From: Nostoc sp. TH1S01
Lineage (GTDB): Bacteria > Cyanobacteriota > Cyanobacteriia > Cyanobacteriales > Nostocaceae
Length of the DNA: 64,000 nt
Assembly: GCA_018993265.1 (NCBI GenBank)
Contig: JAGKSW010000032.1
Coordinates: forward strand, 21,028 to 85,027
Direction: 5' to 3'
How positions within the stretch are numbered: position 1 is the first letter of the stretch; every line of letters starts with the position of its first letter. The notes under the pieces are model-generated. The model saw only the letters and a program-made list of their open reading frames with translations, searched no databases and was not told the origin of the DNA. Below are positions 45,587-55,844 of the stretch, one piece after another. The translations under genes were made by a program, and so were the position numbers.

Positions 45587-47671
45587 ATGCCAGATGCAGA
45601 AATCTGCCAAAATCAGCTGGCTCAAATCAAAGCATACCTAAACCAGCAAATTAACTTACAACAAAATTACTTGTCCGTAGCAGGTAATGAAGAGGGAATG
45701 GTGCTGCTGCTAGCTGATGGCAGTATCCCAGCTTGTAATGCTGCATCTGCAAGCATTTTAGAAATCACTGCCGAGCATCTACAAAAGTATGGATGGCAGG
45801 GGTTTAACTGGTATGTCATTCATGAAGATGGTTCTTTTTGTCTATGTGAAACTCATCCAGCCATCACAGTCTTAAAAACAGGCAATCCCTGTTTGAATTT
45901 TGTCTGTGGATTTAATCATCCCAACGGTGAACTAGTTTGGCTGTTAACTAACTCACAACCTTTATTTTCTGGGAAAGAGACTCAACCTTACGGAGTTGTC
46001 ACTACTTTTACGAAAATTGCGATCGCCCCACAACAAGAAAGTAATTGGCAACGTTATCGGGATTTTCCCATTATTCACGTCGCACAGAAGCAAGTAAATT
46101 CCGAGAATTTACATCTGATTGAAAAAATTGCCGATATTGTTCCAGGTGTCATGTACATCTATGACTTAGTTGAGCAGCAAAATTTTTACGTTAATGCTAA
46201 AATCACTCAACTTTGGGGCTATACACCAGCCGAAATTCAGGCACTAGGGAACCAGTTATTTAGCAAATTGATGCACCCGGAAGATTTGCCAAAGTTGCCT
46301 AATCATCTAGAAAAATTCCAAACTGTCGATGCCAACGATACCTTAACTATTGAATATCGTATTCAACACGCTAATGGTGAATGGCGTTGGTTTTGTAGCT
46401 ATGAAACTGTATATCGCAAAACTACCAGTGGGTTGCCACAGCAAATTTTAGGTATTGCTTTTGATATTACAGAACGCCGACACACAGAAATTGCCCTACA
46501 GCAAACAACCGAAGAACTCAAACAAGCCAACCAAATTAAAGATGAGTTCCTCTCGATTCTCTCTCATGAATTGCGATCGCCTCTCAACCCAATTTTAGGA
46601 TGGTCAACATTACTTAAAACTCGCAAATTTGATGAAACTATCACAATTAAAGCTTTAGAAACGATTGAACACAATGCCAAATTACAACTGAAATTAGTTG
46701 ATGATTTATTGGATGTATCCCGAATTATTCGCGGTAAGCTGAATCTCAATTTTGTGACTGTTGATTTGGGACATGTGATTAATGCTGCTTTAGAAACAGT
46801 GCGATTACCAGCCGCCGAAAAATCTATTTGTATTGACAAGCATGTAGATATTAATCTGGCTAAAGTTCTGGGTGATTTTCATCGTTTGCAACAAGTTGTG
46901 GTGAATTTGTTGAGTAATGCTATTAAATTTACTCCCTCTGGGCAAACTGTAGAAATTACACTTCATACATCAGACAAATATGCCGAAATTATCGTCAAAG
47001 ACACAGGTCAAGGTATATCTCATGACTTTTTACCATTCGTATTTGACTATTTCCGACAAGCAGATAGCTCCATCACCAGAAAGTTTGGTGGTTTAGGCTT
47101 AGGTTTAGCGATAGTGCATCACTTATTAGAATTGCATGGTGGTACTGTCACCGCAGCTAGTCCTGGAGAAAATCAAGGGGCAACTTTTACTGTCAAGTTA
47201 CCTCTCATCCAAGAGAGAAAAGCCGAAGTCAGCACCATAACTGCCGCAGATCAAAAATTAAATCCCAAAATCTTAACTGGACTGAAAATACTTGTGGTTG
47301 ATGATGAAGTTGATACACGACACTTTATTAGCTTCTTGCTAAAACAGTATGGCGCGATCGCCACAACAGCCGCCTCAGCCACCGAAGCCTTATTAGCCAT
47401 AGCCAAATCACCGCCAGATTTAATTATTAGTGATTTAGGTATGCCAGAAGTTGATGGCTATACTTTAATGCGTTTAATCAAAAACTTGCCAGCCAATCAA
47501 GGCGGTAATATCCCTGCGATCGCCCTCACAGCCTATGTAGCAGAAAGCGATCGCCAAAAGGTATTAGCAGTAGGCTTTCAAAAACATGTGACTAAACCTG
47601 TAGACCCAAGAGAATTAATCTCCTTAATTGCTGATTTCATGGTAGGCAGAAATCAGATGAGTTCTGGTTAA
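45587..47671 (+). CDS. Hybrid histidine kinase (PAS-PAS-HisKA-HATPase-REC)
   Basis: 694 residues, soluble. PAS-like domains about 30-150 and 180-300 (second ends ILGIAFDITERR), HisKA with His327 (LSILSHELRSPLNPILGW), HATPase with NLLSNAIKF and GLGLGLAIV, and a C-terminal receiver domain with Asp616 (LIISDLGMPEVDGY). The receiver probably passes phosphate to a separate Hpt or regulator. No TM helix; the first PAS has Cys residues that could bind a cofactor. Signal unknown. Confidence 0.9.
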   Translation: MPDAEICQNQLAQIKAYLNQQINLQQNYLSVAGNEEGMVLLLADGSIPACNAASASILEITAEHLQKYGWQGFNWYVIHEDGSFCLCETHPAITVLKTGNPCLNFVCGFNHPNGELVWLLTNSQPLFSGKETQPYGVVTTFTKIAIAPQQESNWQRYRDFPIIHVAQKQVNSENLHLIEKIADIVPGVMYIYDLVEQQNFYVNAKITQLWGYTPAEIQALGNQLFSKLMHPEDLPKLPNHLEKFQTVDANDTLTIEYRIQHANGEWRWFCSYETVYRKTTSGLPQQILGIAFDITERRHTEIALQQTTEELKQANQIKDEFLSILSHELRSPLNPILGWSTLLKTRKFDETITIKALETIEHNAKLQLKLVDDLLDVSRIIRGKLNLNFVTVDLGHVINAALETVRLPAAEKSICIDKHVDINLAKVLGDFHRLQQVVVNLLSNAIKFTPSGQTVEITLHTSDKYAEIIVKDTGQGISHDFLPFVFDYFRQADSSITRKFGGLGLGLAIVHHLLELHGGTVTAASPGENQGATFTVKLPLIQERKAEVSTITAADQKLNPKILTGLKILVVDDEVDTRHFISFLLKQYGAIATTAASATEALLAIAKSPPDLIISDLGMPEVDGYTLMRLIKNLPANQGGNIPAIALTAYVAESDRQKVLAVGFQKHVTKPVDPRELISLIADFMVGRNQMSSG

Positions 47672-47733
47672 TTACCCAAAACATCAGGTAGCAAAAATTT
47701 GGCTAAATGCTATTGTGAGCAAATTTTGTAGTT

Positions 47734-47946
47734 TTATTTCTCTTCCTTTTCTATTTCTTCGTCAGGACGTTGAATAGCTGGAGGATAATCCACAAATTCT
47801 TGGGTTCTGGTGGTATTTGTAGTTACTCCTTCTAGTAACTCATCCTCTGGATTCACAGTTTTATCGGCAGCCATATCCATCCGGCCTTCAGCATTAGTAT
47901 TAGGTTTATCTCCTGTGCCTTTATGACTTGCATGACCACTAGGCAT
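47734..47946 (-). CDS. Small acidic disordered protein
   Basis: 70 residues from ATG 47946 (MPSGHASHKGTGDKPN); a GTG at 47961 is less likely. ggag lies 9 nt upstream. Polar and acidic throughout (VNPEDELLEGV, ending EEIEKEEK), probably disordered. Convergent with the hybrid kinase. No family known. Confidence 0.6.
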   Translation of the reverse strand: MPSGHASHKGTGDKPNTNAEGRMDMAADKTVNPEDELLEGVTTNTTRTQEFVDYPPAIQRPDEEIEKEEK

Positions 47947-48233
47947 AACTATTTTCTCCACAGTGATATTCTAGATCCACACTCCCAACCTAAACTGACC
48001 AACTGAACATCAGGCACTATCAGAAGACTTAAATCTCTGGTAGATAAATACTTATGTCTCTGTCGGAAGATAGCAAATTGGTGAGTGTCTAGTTACCTCT
48101 ATGCAATATTTGCAACTTCAGACGGAAAAATGAATCATTGATTTGAATAAAACTTACAAATCAACACACACTGATTCAATTTCATTTGCTTGAATAGCTA
48201 TATTGATAGAATTGAAATTCACACTTCTGGACT

Positions 48234-48479
48234 ATGGCAAGTAAATATATAGACGTGCAGGAATACACGGTGAGAGCGCATAAAAGACTAATTCACACCA
48301 GAGTCTTTCACTTTGTCTGTAAACAATGCAATCAGACAACTAAACGCGAGACTTATGGCCCTCGTCCTTTATATTGCGAAAGCTGCCGTCCCCCACAACC
48401 TCCGCGCAAATCTCCGCAGCCATCTCAAAAAGCCAAACCACGGCCAATGACTTACACAAGTGACACCACTTTGGGTTGA
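48234..48479 (+). CDS. Zinc-ribbon small protein
   Basis: 81 residues. CKQC and CESC, 22 residues apart, form a zinc ribbon ([13 protein letters not shown] ... YCESCRP). The tail is Pro/Lys-rich and disordered. It precedes 48491 by 11 bp, so the pair is cotranscribed. Possible nucleic-acid or protein binder. Confidence 0.7.
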   Translation: MASKYIDVQEYTVRAHKRLIHTRVFHFVCKQCNQTTKRETYGPRPLYCESCRPPQPPRKSPQPSQKAKPRPMTYTSDTTLG

Positions 48480-48490
48480 TTTAACGTTTT

Positions 48491-49516
48491 ATGAAACCGC
48501 AATTGCAATTGGAACCCCCTCCACAGACCTTAATCTCGCCTTTGTTAGAACTCCGAGACTACTACGCTCGCCTTGTTGAAGAATACGGCACCTTATACAA
48601 TCAGGCGCGATCGCAACTCAATAATGTTGAAGGTTTGTTATCTAGCTGGGCTTCACTCTCGGAAGCTAACAACAAGCTGCTGACAGTTGAAGTCGTGAAC
48701 GAAATACTCTCTGCTTCTAAAGAAGATTTGCTTTTATCTCCGTCGTCTCAAGGTTTAGCTACATCTGACAGCGAATTAGAAGCGCATTCAGATTCACCAC
48801 AGCCAAAGTCAGAAGAATTAGCACCAGATAGTTCTGCTGTTGCAACGACAAATATCAACGAGTCTCCAGTCACAGACATTACTTTCCCAAACAGAGAGTT
48901 CTCGCTGAACAATGTAGACATTCCTATGTTGAGCGAGTATCAATCTTTAACTCGGATGGAAGCTATTAAACAGCTATTAGAACAACATCTGGGTACTGTC
49001 TGTCACATAGATTTTATTGTGCGATCGCTTTATGGTGATTTAGAACCCCATGTATTTAAAGTGGTCAAAGGTAGAGTTCAATCTTCACTCACCCAAGGTA
49101 GAGAAAGACAAGCTTGGTTTGGTATGCCTAATGAACCTGGTTGTTACACACTAGATTTGAGTTTAGTCAACACCAATCAAACCAGCAGTAACTCTAAGAC
49201 TGGAAAAAACAAGAAGAAGCCGATTGTAGTGGCACAAACAAGAGTTGTGCCTATGCTCAAAGCTTATGAGGGACAATTCTTGATTGATGCTTTAACCGTT
49301 TTCTTTAGGCAAAATCCAGGGAAAGTTTTTAGCGTGGCTGAAGTCATCAACGGCATATATGGCAACCTAGATGCAGAAGATGTCCGAGAAGTTAAAAGCA
49401 AGGTACTGAATGAACTCTCACGCGGTTATCGGACAGGACGATTCTCTAGAATGCCTGATACAGTCGGCTTTTACACTTGGGATACAAAGTTAGTTCGTAA
49501 GGGGAGTAGGGAGTAG
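48491..49516 (+). CDS. Protein with two tandem winged-helix-like repeats
   Basis: 341 residues. N-terminal helix bundle with coiled-coil character (about 15-75), then an acidic/Ser-rich linker to about residue 150. Two copies of a roughly 75-residue unit follow: HIDFIVRSLYGDLEPHVFKVVK...GCYTLDL and FSVAEVINGIYGNLDAEDVREV...GFYTWDT, like winged helices. Two such units plus a zinc-ribbon partner suggest a DNA-binding complex. No named family known. Confidence 0.7.
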   Translation: MKPQLQLEPPPQTLISPLLELRDYYARLVEEYGTLYNQARSQLNNVEGLLSSWASLSEANNKLLTVEVVNEILSASKEDLLLSPSSQGLATSDSELEAHSDSPQPKSEELAPDSSAVATTNINESPVTDITFPNREFSLNNVDIPMLSEYQSLTRMEAIKQLLEQHLGTVCHIDFIVRSLYGDLEPHVFKVVKGRVQSSLTQGRERQAWFGMPNEPGCYTLDLSLVNTNQTSSNSKTGKNKKKPIVVAQTRVVPMLKAYEGQFLIDALTVFFRQNPGKVFSVAEVINGIYGNLDAEDVREVKSKVLNELSRGYRTGRFSRMPDTVGFYTWDTKLVRKGSRE

Positions 49517-49546
49517 GGGAAGAATTTTTTACTCAGCACTCTCTAC

Positions 49547-51058
49547 TTATTCTGCCCAGGCCAAACTCCGCTGAACTGCTTTTTGCCAAGTGGCGAAGTT
49601 TGCTAAGGCGTGATTCCTGGCTGGATCAGGTTCAAAGATGCGGTCTATTTGCCGTTGACTCACTAATGTGGTGTAGCTGTCCCAAAATTCAGCTGCTAAA
49701 CCAGCGGCAAATGCTGCCCCTTGTACGGTGGTATCGCGCATTTTCGGACGTTCTACAGGAATGCCCAACACATCAGCCTGGAATTGCATAAGAAAGTTGT
49801 TTTCACAAGCACCGCCATCGACAATTAACCGTCCCATCGGTGTGGGAGAAGAAGCGTTGATGGCCTGGACAACTTCGACAACTTGGTAGGCGATTGCCTC
49901 TAAAACTGCACGCACTAAATGTTGGGGTTGGACGCTGGCGGTAATGCCAAAAAAGGCTCCTCTGGCGCTCATATCCCAGTACGGCGCACCCAGTCCACTA
50001 AAAGCAGGAACAAAGTAAACGCCGCCATTATCTGGCACTTGGTTCGCCATTGCTTCGGTTTCTGCGGTAGTTTTGATCAGTTTCAGCCCATCACGTAACC
50101 ATTGGATACAAGCACCACTAGTAAACATACTGCCTTCTAAGGCGTAACCAATCTCTAACTTACCGCTGTGGTTGGTTTGCGTCCAAGCCAAAGTAGAAAT
50201 GAGTTGATTGTGAGAACGGACAATTTCTGAGCCAGTATGAGCTACTAAAAAGCTACCAGTGCCGTAAGTACATTTCATTAAACCAGGGCGATCGCAGCCA
50301 TGACCAAACAATGCTGCTTGTTGGTCGCCTAAAATCGCTGTGATGGGAATTTCTGCACCTAGCAAGGCAATATCAGTCACACCAAATTTGCCTAAGCTGG
50401 GTTGAATCTGCGGCAAAATCTGAGCCGGAATTTGCAAGATTTCGAGTAATGTTTCATCCCAAGCGCAGGTTTTCAAGTTCATTAACATTGTGCGGCTGGC
50501 GTTGCTGTGGTCGGTCGCGTGGACTTTTCCACCTGTTAATTTCCACAGCACCCAAGTATCAATCGTCCCTGCAAAAACATTGTTCAAGTCAACGCCGGCA
50601 ACGTTGTCTAATAACCATCTCAGCTTCGTTGCCGAAAAATAAGCATCAATCACCAAGCCAGTACGGTCGTAAATTGCTGGTGCATAACCTTGGGTTTGTA
50701 ATTGCTGGCAAAGGGTGGCGGTGCGGCGGTCTTGCCAGACAATGGCTTTATGTAGAGGTTTACCCGTGGTTTTATCCCAAATTAAGCAAGTTTCTCGCTG
50801 TACCGTTAATCCCAAGGCGGCTATTTCTGATGGCGAAATTTGAGCATTTGCGATCGCATTTTGCATTACCCAGCAGGTATCTTGCCAAATTTCTTCCGGG
50901 TCATGTTCTAACCAACCCGGCTGCGGATAATACTGAGTGAGTTCTTTATATGCTTGTCCAACAATTTGACCTGCTTTGTTAAACACAAAAGCACGGTTGC
51001 CTGTTGTACCCAAGTCCAAAGCCAAGATATAGCCTGATGATGGAGATGTGCTGTCCAA
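49547..51058 (-). CDS. glpK: Glycerol kinase
   Basis: 503 residues, FGGY family. ATP-binding LALDLGTTGNRAFVF; substrate site VQDR-like region with IVWQDRRTA; GTGSFLVAHTG; and ALEGSMFTSGACIQWLRDG. Phosphorylates glycerol to glycerol-3-phosphate. The start is a TTG at 51058, giving N-terminus M-DSTSPSSGYILALDLGTTG; no ATG upstream fits and later Met is internal. No glpF or glpD adjoins it. Confidence 0.94.
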   Translation of the reverse strand: MDSTSPSSGYILALDLGTTGNRAFVFNKAGQIVGQAYKELTQYYPQPGWLEHDPEEIWQDTCWVMQNAIANAQISPSEIAALGLTVQRETCLIWDKTTGKPLHKAIVWQDRRTATLCQQLQTQGYAPAIYDRTGLVIDAYFSATKLRWLLDNVAGVDLNNVFAGTIDTWVLWKLTGGKVHATDHSNASRTMLMNLKTCAWDETLLEILQIPAQILPQIQPSLGKFGVTDIALLGAEIPITAILGDQQAALFGHGCDRPGLMKCTYGTGSFLVAHTGSEIVRSHNQLISTLAWTQTNHSGKLEIGYALEGSMFTSGACIQWLRDGLKLIKTTAETEAMANQVPDNGGVYFVPAFSGLGAPYWDMSARGAFFGITASVQPQHLVRAVLEAIAYQVVEVVQAINASSPTPMGRLIVDGGACENNFLMQFQADVLGIPVERPKMRDTTVQGAAFAAGLAAEFWDSYTTLVSQRQIDRIFEPDPARNHALANFATWQKAVQRSLAWAE

Positions 51059-51395
51059 GGTTACTGATGAAGTATGAAGTGTGAAGTGTGAAGTCTGAAG
51101 TCATTTTTGGGTAAGGATATCACAAAGTATTGGCTTGAGATCAGACCTATGATATTTCTACATTTTTTGCCAGTCTTCCCGACTTAATCTGTAGACTAAT
51201 GATATGCGATCGCTGTAATTGGGTAGGCATTGCTGATTAGTGGGATGTTTTTTGTTTCGCGCATAGACGCGGTAGCGGCTTCCCGCAGGGTAGGCGCAAA
51301 GGCGCGAAAAATCGATAGTTCAATTTGCTAAAAAGGCTTAATTCATCCCGCATTTATGCAACGCCAATAAAAATAGTATTGAACCGCCATTATAT
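51059..51395. other. Repeats between glpK and PAS-Crp gene
   Basis: 337 bp. Heptamer tgaagtg repeats at 51067-51100, a REP-like sequence with cgcgcatagacgcggtagcgg near 51256-51290 followed by ggcgcaaagg. The ctgactcctgaattctgact repeat (51402-51430) covers the end of the next gene. No gene supported. Confidence 0.5.
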
Positions 51396-52586
51396 TTATT
51401 CTGACTCCTGAATTCTGACTCCTGAATTCTTCAAAATAATGTGTTTTTTGGCATCAAAAGTAATTAAACCTTGTTGTTGTAATTTACCTAACAATCTTGT
51501 AATGGTGACTCTGGTAGTACCGCACGCACTAGCTATATCTTCATGAGTAAAGCGCACGCTTAAGCGAGTCCCAGTTTCTGCTGGTTCACCAACTTCTTGT
51601 TTTAAAAGCTCTAATAAATGCTGTAAACGGTCTTCTACTAATTGCTTTTTGGAGATGACTAAAAAGGATTCTGTTTGTTGTAACCGCTGATTGATTTTGG
51701 GTAACAAAGTATGGCTCAGTGTTGGGGTGACTAATATTTCTGAGGCATAAATTGGTACTAACTCAACATCAGATAAAGCGGTGGCTTGGTAAACAGATAG
51801 AGAAGTCATTCCCGAACCAAACACCATTTGTTTTTTTGCCAACCCTAGCAAGACTTCTTCGCCAGTTTCACAAAATGTGCTGAGTTTGACCAAACCTCGG
51901 CAAATATACCAAACAACAGAGCCATTAAGAGGAATAGTTTCACCTTTAGGATGCTTGTATCGAGGTCGATTTTGAATGAATTCGTTGTAACTCTCGGCTG
52001 ATTGTAATTCTGTTTGCTGGCGATCGCAAATATTCCGCAGTAACCAGAGTAAATGTATAGCGTGACCTTCTTGATTGCGGATAACTGTGACTGTTAAAGC
52101 TGCATCAAAGTATTCACCATGACGTTGTTGCAAGCGGATGACTAACTCTTTGCTTCTATCTGTATGATGTAGCTGATTGAGTTCTCTACGAAAGTGCTGT
52201 CGTTCTTCTAGACAGACAAAGTTAATCATGGCTTTCCCGATGAGAAACTGTTTGGCAATATTCAGTAATTTTGCAGCGGTTATATTAGCATTTTGAATAA
52301 TGCCTTCTGTATCGGTAACTAAATAGCCATCTGGTGCATACTCAAATAAATCTTGGTAATGTTGGCGTTCAGTTTCTAGTAAATTCTGTGTTTCTTTGAG
52401 TGCCTCGTTTTGCTGATACAATTCTTCTGCTGCTAACTGTACCATTCTAGAATTGCTGTAAAGTTCTTGATAAGCCTGGGGTAGCATATCGGCAGGAATC
52501 CAAGGCAAAATACTAGCCGTTTGGTACAAATCTGCTAGAGGTTTGTGCAAGGCTTCTAAACGTTTGATAAATAGTTGTACATTCAT
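51396..52586 (-). CDS. Crp/Fnr-family transcriptional regulator with N-terminal PAS domain
   Basis: 396 residues from ATG 52586 (MNVQLFIKRLEAL); TTG at 52592 is possible. N-terminal helical region 1-70, PAS about 70-190 (YAPDGYLVTDTEGIIQNANI), a cupin-like effector domain about 205-320 and a C-terminal winged helix (FTHEDIASACGTTRVTITRLLGKL) of the NtcA/Crp type. PAS plus Crp is unusual and suggests response to a small ligand or redox. DNA targets unknown. Confidence 0.88.
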   Translation of the reverse strand: MNVQLFIKRLEALHKPLADLYQTASILPWIPADMLPQAYQELYSNSRMVQLAAEELYQQNEALKETQNLLETERQHYQDLFEYAPDGYLVTDTEGIIQNANITAAKLLNIAKQFLIGKAMINFVCLEERQHFRRELNQLHHTDRSKELVIRLQQRHGEYFDAALTVTVIRNQEGHAIHLLWLLRNICDRQQTELQSAESYNEFIQNRPRYKHPKGETIPLNGSVVWYICRGLVKLSTFCETGEEVLLGLAKKQMVFGSGMTSLSVYQATALSDVELVPIYASEILVTPTLSHTLLPKINQRLQQTESFLVISKKQLVEDRLQHLLELLKQEVGEPAETGTRLSVRFTHEDIASACGTTRVTITRLLGKLQQQGLITFDAKKHIILKNSGVRIQESE

Positions 52587-53369
52587 AGTCAATCCCCACT
52601 ATATATTTGCAGATATTAAACAAAAAACAAACTCGAAATATTATATAAAACATCACAATATAGTATGATAAATTGCGCTTTGATGCTTTATTCCACCAGT
52701 ATTTGCTGTTAAATTGATTATAGATATCTTCATTAATTTTATTTTGAATTATTTTTACCAATCAACACAAAATGAGGCGTTTATTCATTGAGAGGCTGCA
52801 ATTTTATGATGTTATGCAGATTCTCTGATTTATTTTATATATAGATAATCTTGAGTATGATTCAGGATTCAGAATAATGAATCAACACAGTTTCAGCCTA
52901 AAATTATCTTACAGCTTACTGGTAGAAATTGCTTTTGACTTTGTGATAAAAATTTATACTTTAGCCAAATACTCTTACACAAAATGCTGAATAAATTCTG
53001 CGATCGCGCGGTCATTTTTGAAATTATTTGTCAATATCGATGTTTTTTGCTCAACATCATTTAGCTTTCCTAAAATTATATTAGTGCATAAGTTCTGGCT
53101 GATTTTATAAAATTATAAGTGTATAAAAAGATATTTATGCACTACTGATTGGTCTATAGCCATCCTAGCTAAATTGTCAAAATTGAGGGACTCAGCTCCC
53201 CAATTTCTCCCAGAGGTTGGGAAGCTTGTTATTCATGAATAATTTAGGACAACTATAGCTTAACGATAGGTGTGACTCTTGTTATTAGCTTCTATCAAAA
53301 GAATAAAACCACTACTACCCCAGGTATAACATTACCTATAATCTGAAAAGCGCAATTACCCAATTTCCG
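52587..53369. other. Non-coding region, 783 bp
   Basis: Very AT-rich, one HIP1-like site (near 53000). No supported gene, repeat or RNA; a weak stem is near 53186-53225. Probably holds the promoter of the PAS-Crp gene. Confidence 0.4.
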
Positions 53370-54647
53370 CTAACGTAAACCATCGTTATCAATAGCACTG
53401 TAGCTATCGTTGGATAAAAGTCCCAGCCAGGGATCAGAACTAGGAGTCAAAAAAAGTTGCGCGTAGACTTTCTCATTCAATTCGCCTAAATCATTAGTTT
53501 GAGCTTCCTGGGTAAACCATTGATGAATTTGGCTATGCAGCATATATTCATTTCTGAGTGAATCTAAAGCCATCAAATTTTCAAATTGATTGATTGTTTT
53601 CCGCAAGTTTTCAGTTTCGGTTTTGACTGATGAGAATTTTTTGGCGCTGATCAAAGCGATACTGTTTTGATCTAGTTTGGCATCTGTGGCATAAAATTGA
53701 GCAATTTTGTTCCAAACTTCTTTGTCGGTAATTTCTGCCAAGGTATTGCGATTTGCTTCAGCACCAGAACGCAAAACATTCAGCATCGGATTTTCGACAG
53801 CCATTTTAGTTACCGCCAAAGAACCTGCAATTTCGGCTGTTGGCGATTGATTCTCTACCAACCTTGGAGGAGATTGAATACCTAAGCGTGATAAATCAGC
53901 AGTCCATTGAGTTTGGATTGCATTCAGGCGATCGCTATGGTATTTCTTTAAAAAAGCCTGACGTTGAGCGAGAGGAAGTTTACTGTATTCTTTAGCTGCG
54001 ACTTCAGCTTGTTCTAGCTGGCGTAAAAAAGCTTTGGGGCCGTAGAGTCCAGGAATCGCATCAATCGGACGACCAGAAGCATCTAATATGTAGTGAATGC
54101 TGTTGCCTGTGATTGTTCGCTCTAGTTTGCGACCATCACCAAAATCAATGGTAATTTTAGGCACAGGACGCACTGACTGCCAGTGTAAAATAAAGCGGTT
54201 TTGTAAAACTTGAGAAATTGCTGCGTTTGGATACAGTGCTACCCGAAAAAACCGACTATTGGCACAACTTAAATCTTGATCTAGTCTGCCTAACAAACGC
54301 AGAGATAAAATTGGTTTACCACTAGCTTTGGCTGCTGCTTTCGCTGCTTCTAAGTCAGTGTACCAGTATAGGCGAGAAGCATAGCAATCTCGCTGTTGAC
54401 AAAGTTCATCTAAGGCTGCACGAATTTGAGGATTTGGCAAAACTGTACCTAAAGAGCGAGTATTAAGTTCATTTTTGTGAGTGTTGAGGAATGTTTGCAA
54501 TCCTTTCGTTCCCTGTTTCCGTAACACAGCCACTTCTTGAGATAATGAAGCAGTGTCACTAGAAGATGTTTGCGCTTGAGCTGTTGACCAAAAATTTACA
54601 ATCACCAAGGTCAAAACAAAGGCTTTTGTGAAGTTTTTCAATTTCAT
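53370..54647 (-). CDS. Secreted protein with thioredoxin-like segment
   Basis: 425 residues, with signal peptide 1-25 (cleavage after AQA). The middle region (about 100-215: EAAKAAAKASGKPILSLRLLG and FILHWQSVRPVPKITIDFGDG) resembles the thioredoxin-like fold of thiol-related proteins but lacks a CxxC. The C-terminal half is helical. No firm family; exported to the periplasm or beyond. ATG at 54647. Confidence 0.7.
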   Translation of the reverse strand: MKLKNFTKAFVLTLVIVNFWSTAQAQTSSSDTASLSQEVAVLRKQGTKGLQTFLNTHKNELNTRSLGTVLPNPQIRAALDELCQQRDCYASRLYWYTDLEAAKAAAKASGKPILSLRLLGRLDQDLSCANSRFFRVALYPNAAISQVLQNRFILHWQSVRPVPKITIDFGDGRKLERTITGNSIHYILDASGRPIDAIPGLYGPKAFLRQLEQAEVAAKEYSKLPLAQRQAFLKKYHSDRLNAIQTQWTADLSRLGIQSPPRLVENQSPTAEIAGSLAVTKMAVENPMLNVLRSGAEANRNTLAEITDKEVWNKIAQFYATDAKLDQNSIALISAKKFSSVKTETENLRKTINQFENLMALDSLRNEYMLHSQIHQWFTQEAQTNDLGELNEKVYAQLFLTPSSDPWLGLLSNDSYSAIDNDGLR

Positions 54648-55255
54648 ATATTTCTAGACCAATAGAAATTGCAGTAGTTAAAGACATCTTTTTTCGAGTC
54701 TAAATCAGCAGATTCAGATTTTATTTTTATAGCTCAACTAGAGACGCGATCGCCAAATGGCCAAATCTTGAATATAAAGACTTAACATATAGGTTTAAAG
54801 TTTCTGCTCTTATCCAAATTTCATCCAGCTAATATACATCTAACTGCCGGAAGTTAGTAAAAAGTTGATATAGAAAACATAATCACATTGATTATGGATA
54901 AAAAATTTATATATTTAAGCCATGTCAATCCTGAAATATCCGAATAAATTGCAGAGCGATAAAGGTTAACAGCCGTAATAAAATACGTAATTTTTCTCTT
55001 TAGAAATGAGTAAATATTCTTTTATAGTGCTGATAGTTGCGTTGTGATACTTCGTGAATCAATTCCATATTTATTATATCAGTGTGCATCTATCAGTTAA
55101 ATTTCTAGTTGTTTTTTAGATGAGTTTTATGTCAGAAATTGCTTTGAACATAGCAACATAATGATGTATTGAGCAGGAATAAAAAACTCATAACTTCAGG
55201 CTTATAGCATAACGCAACATGTACCAGCTTTAAGTTCCAACACTACACCACTGCA
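54648..55255. other. Non-coding region, 608 bp
   Basis: AT-rich spacer between two divergently transcribed genes for secreted proteins, with one HIP1 (near 54745). Nothing else recognised; no repeat or RNA. Confidence 0.4.
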
Positions 55256-55579
55256 ATGAATCAATATACTTGTCCTCTGCTAGCGTTACTGTTAAGTGTC
55301 GTCTCTAGTTCCATTTGCATTCCATGTCGCGCTCAAGTGACCACAGAAGCTAAAGCTACTGAATTAGATAGCAGTATTTCATCTGAGAAAAGATCATTTA
55401 ATCAAGATGAGCGATCGCTAGTGAACAATGCAGATAATTCTGCAAGTGCTAAATCAACAGCTATCTCCGAAAATGCTGAGAGTACAGTTGCTGTCACTAA
55501 TAACCCAGCTAATCCTCAACCGACATTTCGTATTCCTATCAGCAGTAGAATTTTTGCCGCTCCTTCGATGCAACAGTAG
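55256..55579 (+). CDS. Small secreted protein
   Basis: 107 residues, with signal peptide 1-26 (SSICIPCRAQ end). The mature part is rich in Ser, Asn and Ala and likely disordered. No family recognised. Followed by a palindrome (55605-55638). Confidence 0.6.
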   Translation: MNQYTCPLLALLLSVVSSSICIPCRAQVTTEAKATELDSSISSEKRSFNQDERSLVNNADNSASAKSTAISENAESTVAVTNNPANPQPTFRIPISSRIFAAPSMQQ

Positions 55580-55604
55580 AATCACACTTGAATTTAATTA
55601 ACTC

Positions 55605-55638
55605 AAATCCCCGGCTTCTTTTATAAAGTCGGGGATTT
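55605..55638. repeat. Palindrome aaatccccg family
   Basis: Arms aaatccccg (55605-55613) and its complement (55630-55638), with gctt/aagt continuing inward after a mismatch. A relative of the perfect palindrome at 20067-20099. Downstream of the small secreted protein gene, it may terminate its transcript. Confidence 0.7.
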
Positions 55639-55700
55639 ACAGTTGATTGAAAGAGAGTAAAGTACACAATTTAGTTTTCAAAGCTAGGTAGAGAAACTAT

Positions 55701-55783
55701 TCTGACTTTTCACGGGATCTGGAAAACCTCTCTCTAAATCTCTCTCCTGCGAGGAGAGAGACTTTATGACGTGAAAAGTCAGA
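55701..55783. mobile_element. MITE-like element with tctgacttttcacg ends
   Basis: 83 bp with perfect 14-bp inverted repeats, tctgacttttcacg (55701-55714) and cgtgaaaagtcaga (55770-55783). A 14-bp direct repeat agagaaactattct overlaps both outer edges (55690-55703, 55781-55794). The core is a hairpin around ctctctcctgcgaggagagag. No coding capacity. Confidence 0.75.
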
Positions 55784-55844
55784 GAAACTATTCTCATTCT
55801 GAATTCTGACTCCTGAATTCTGCTGTATTTTATTTACACATAAT

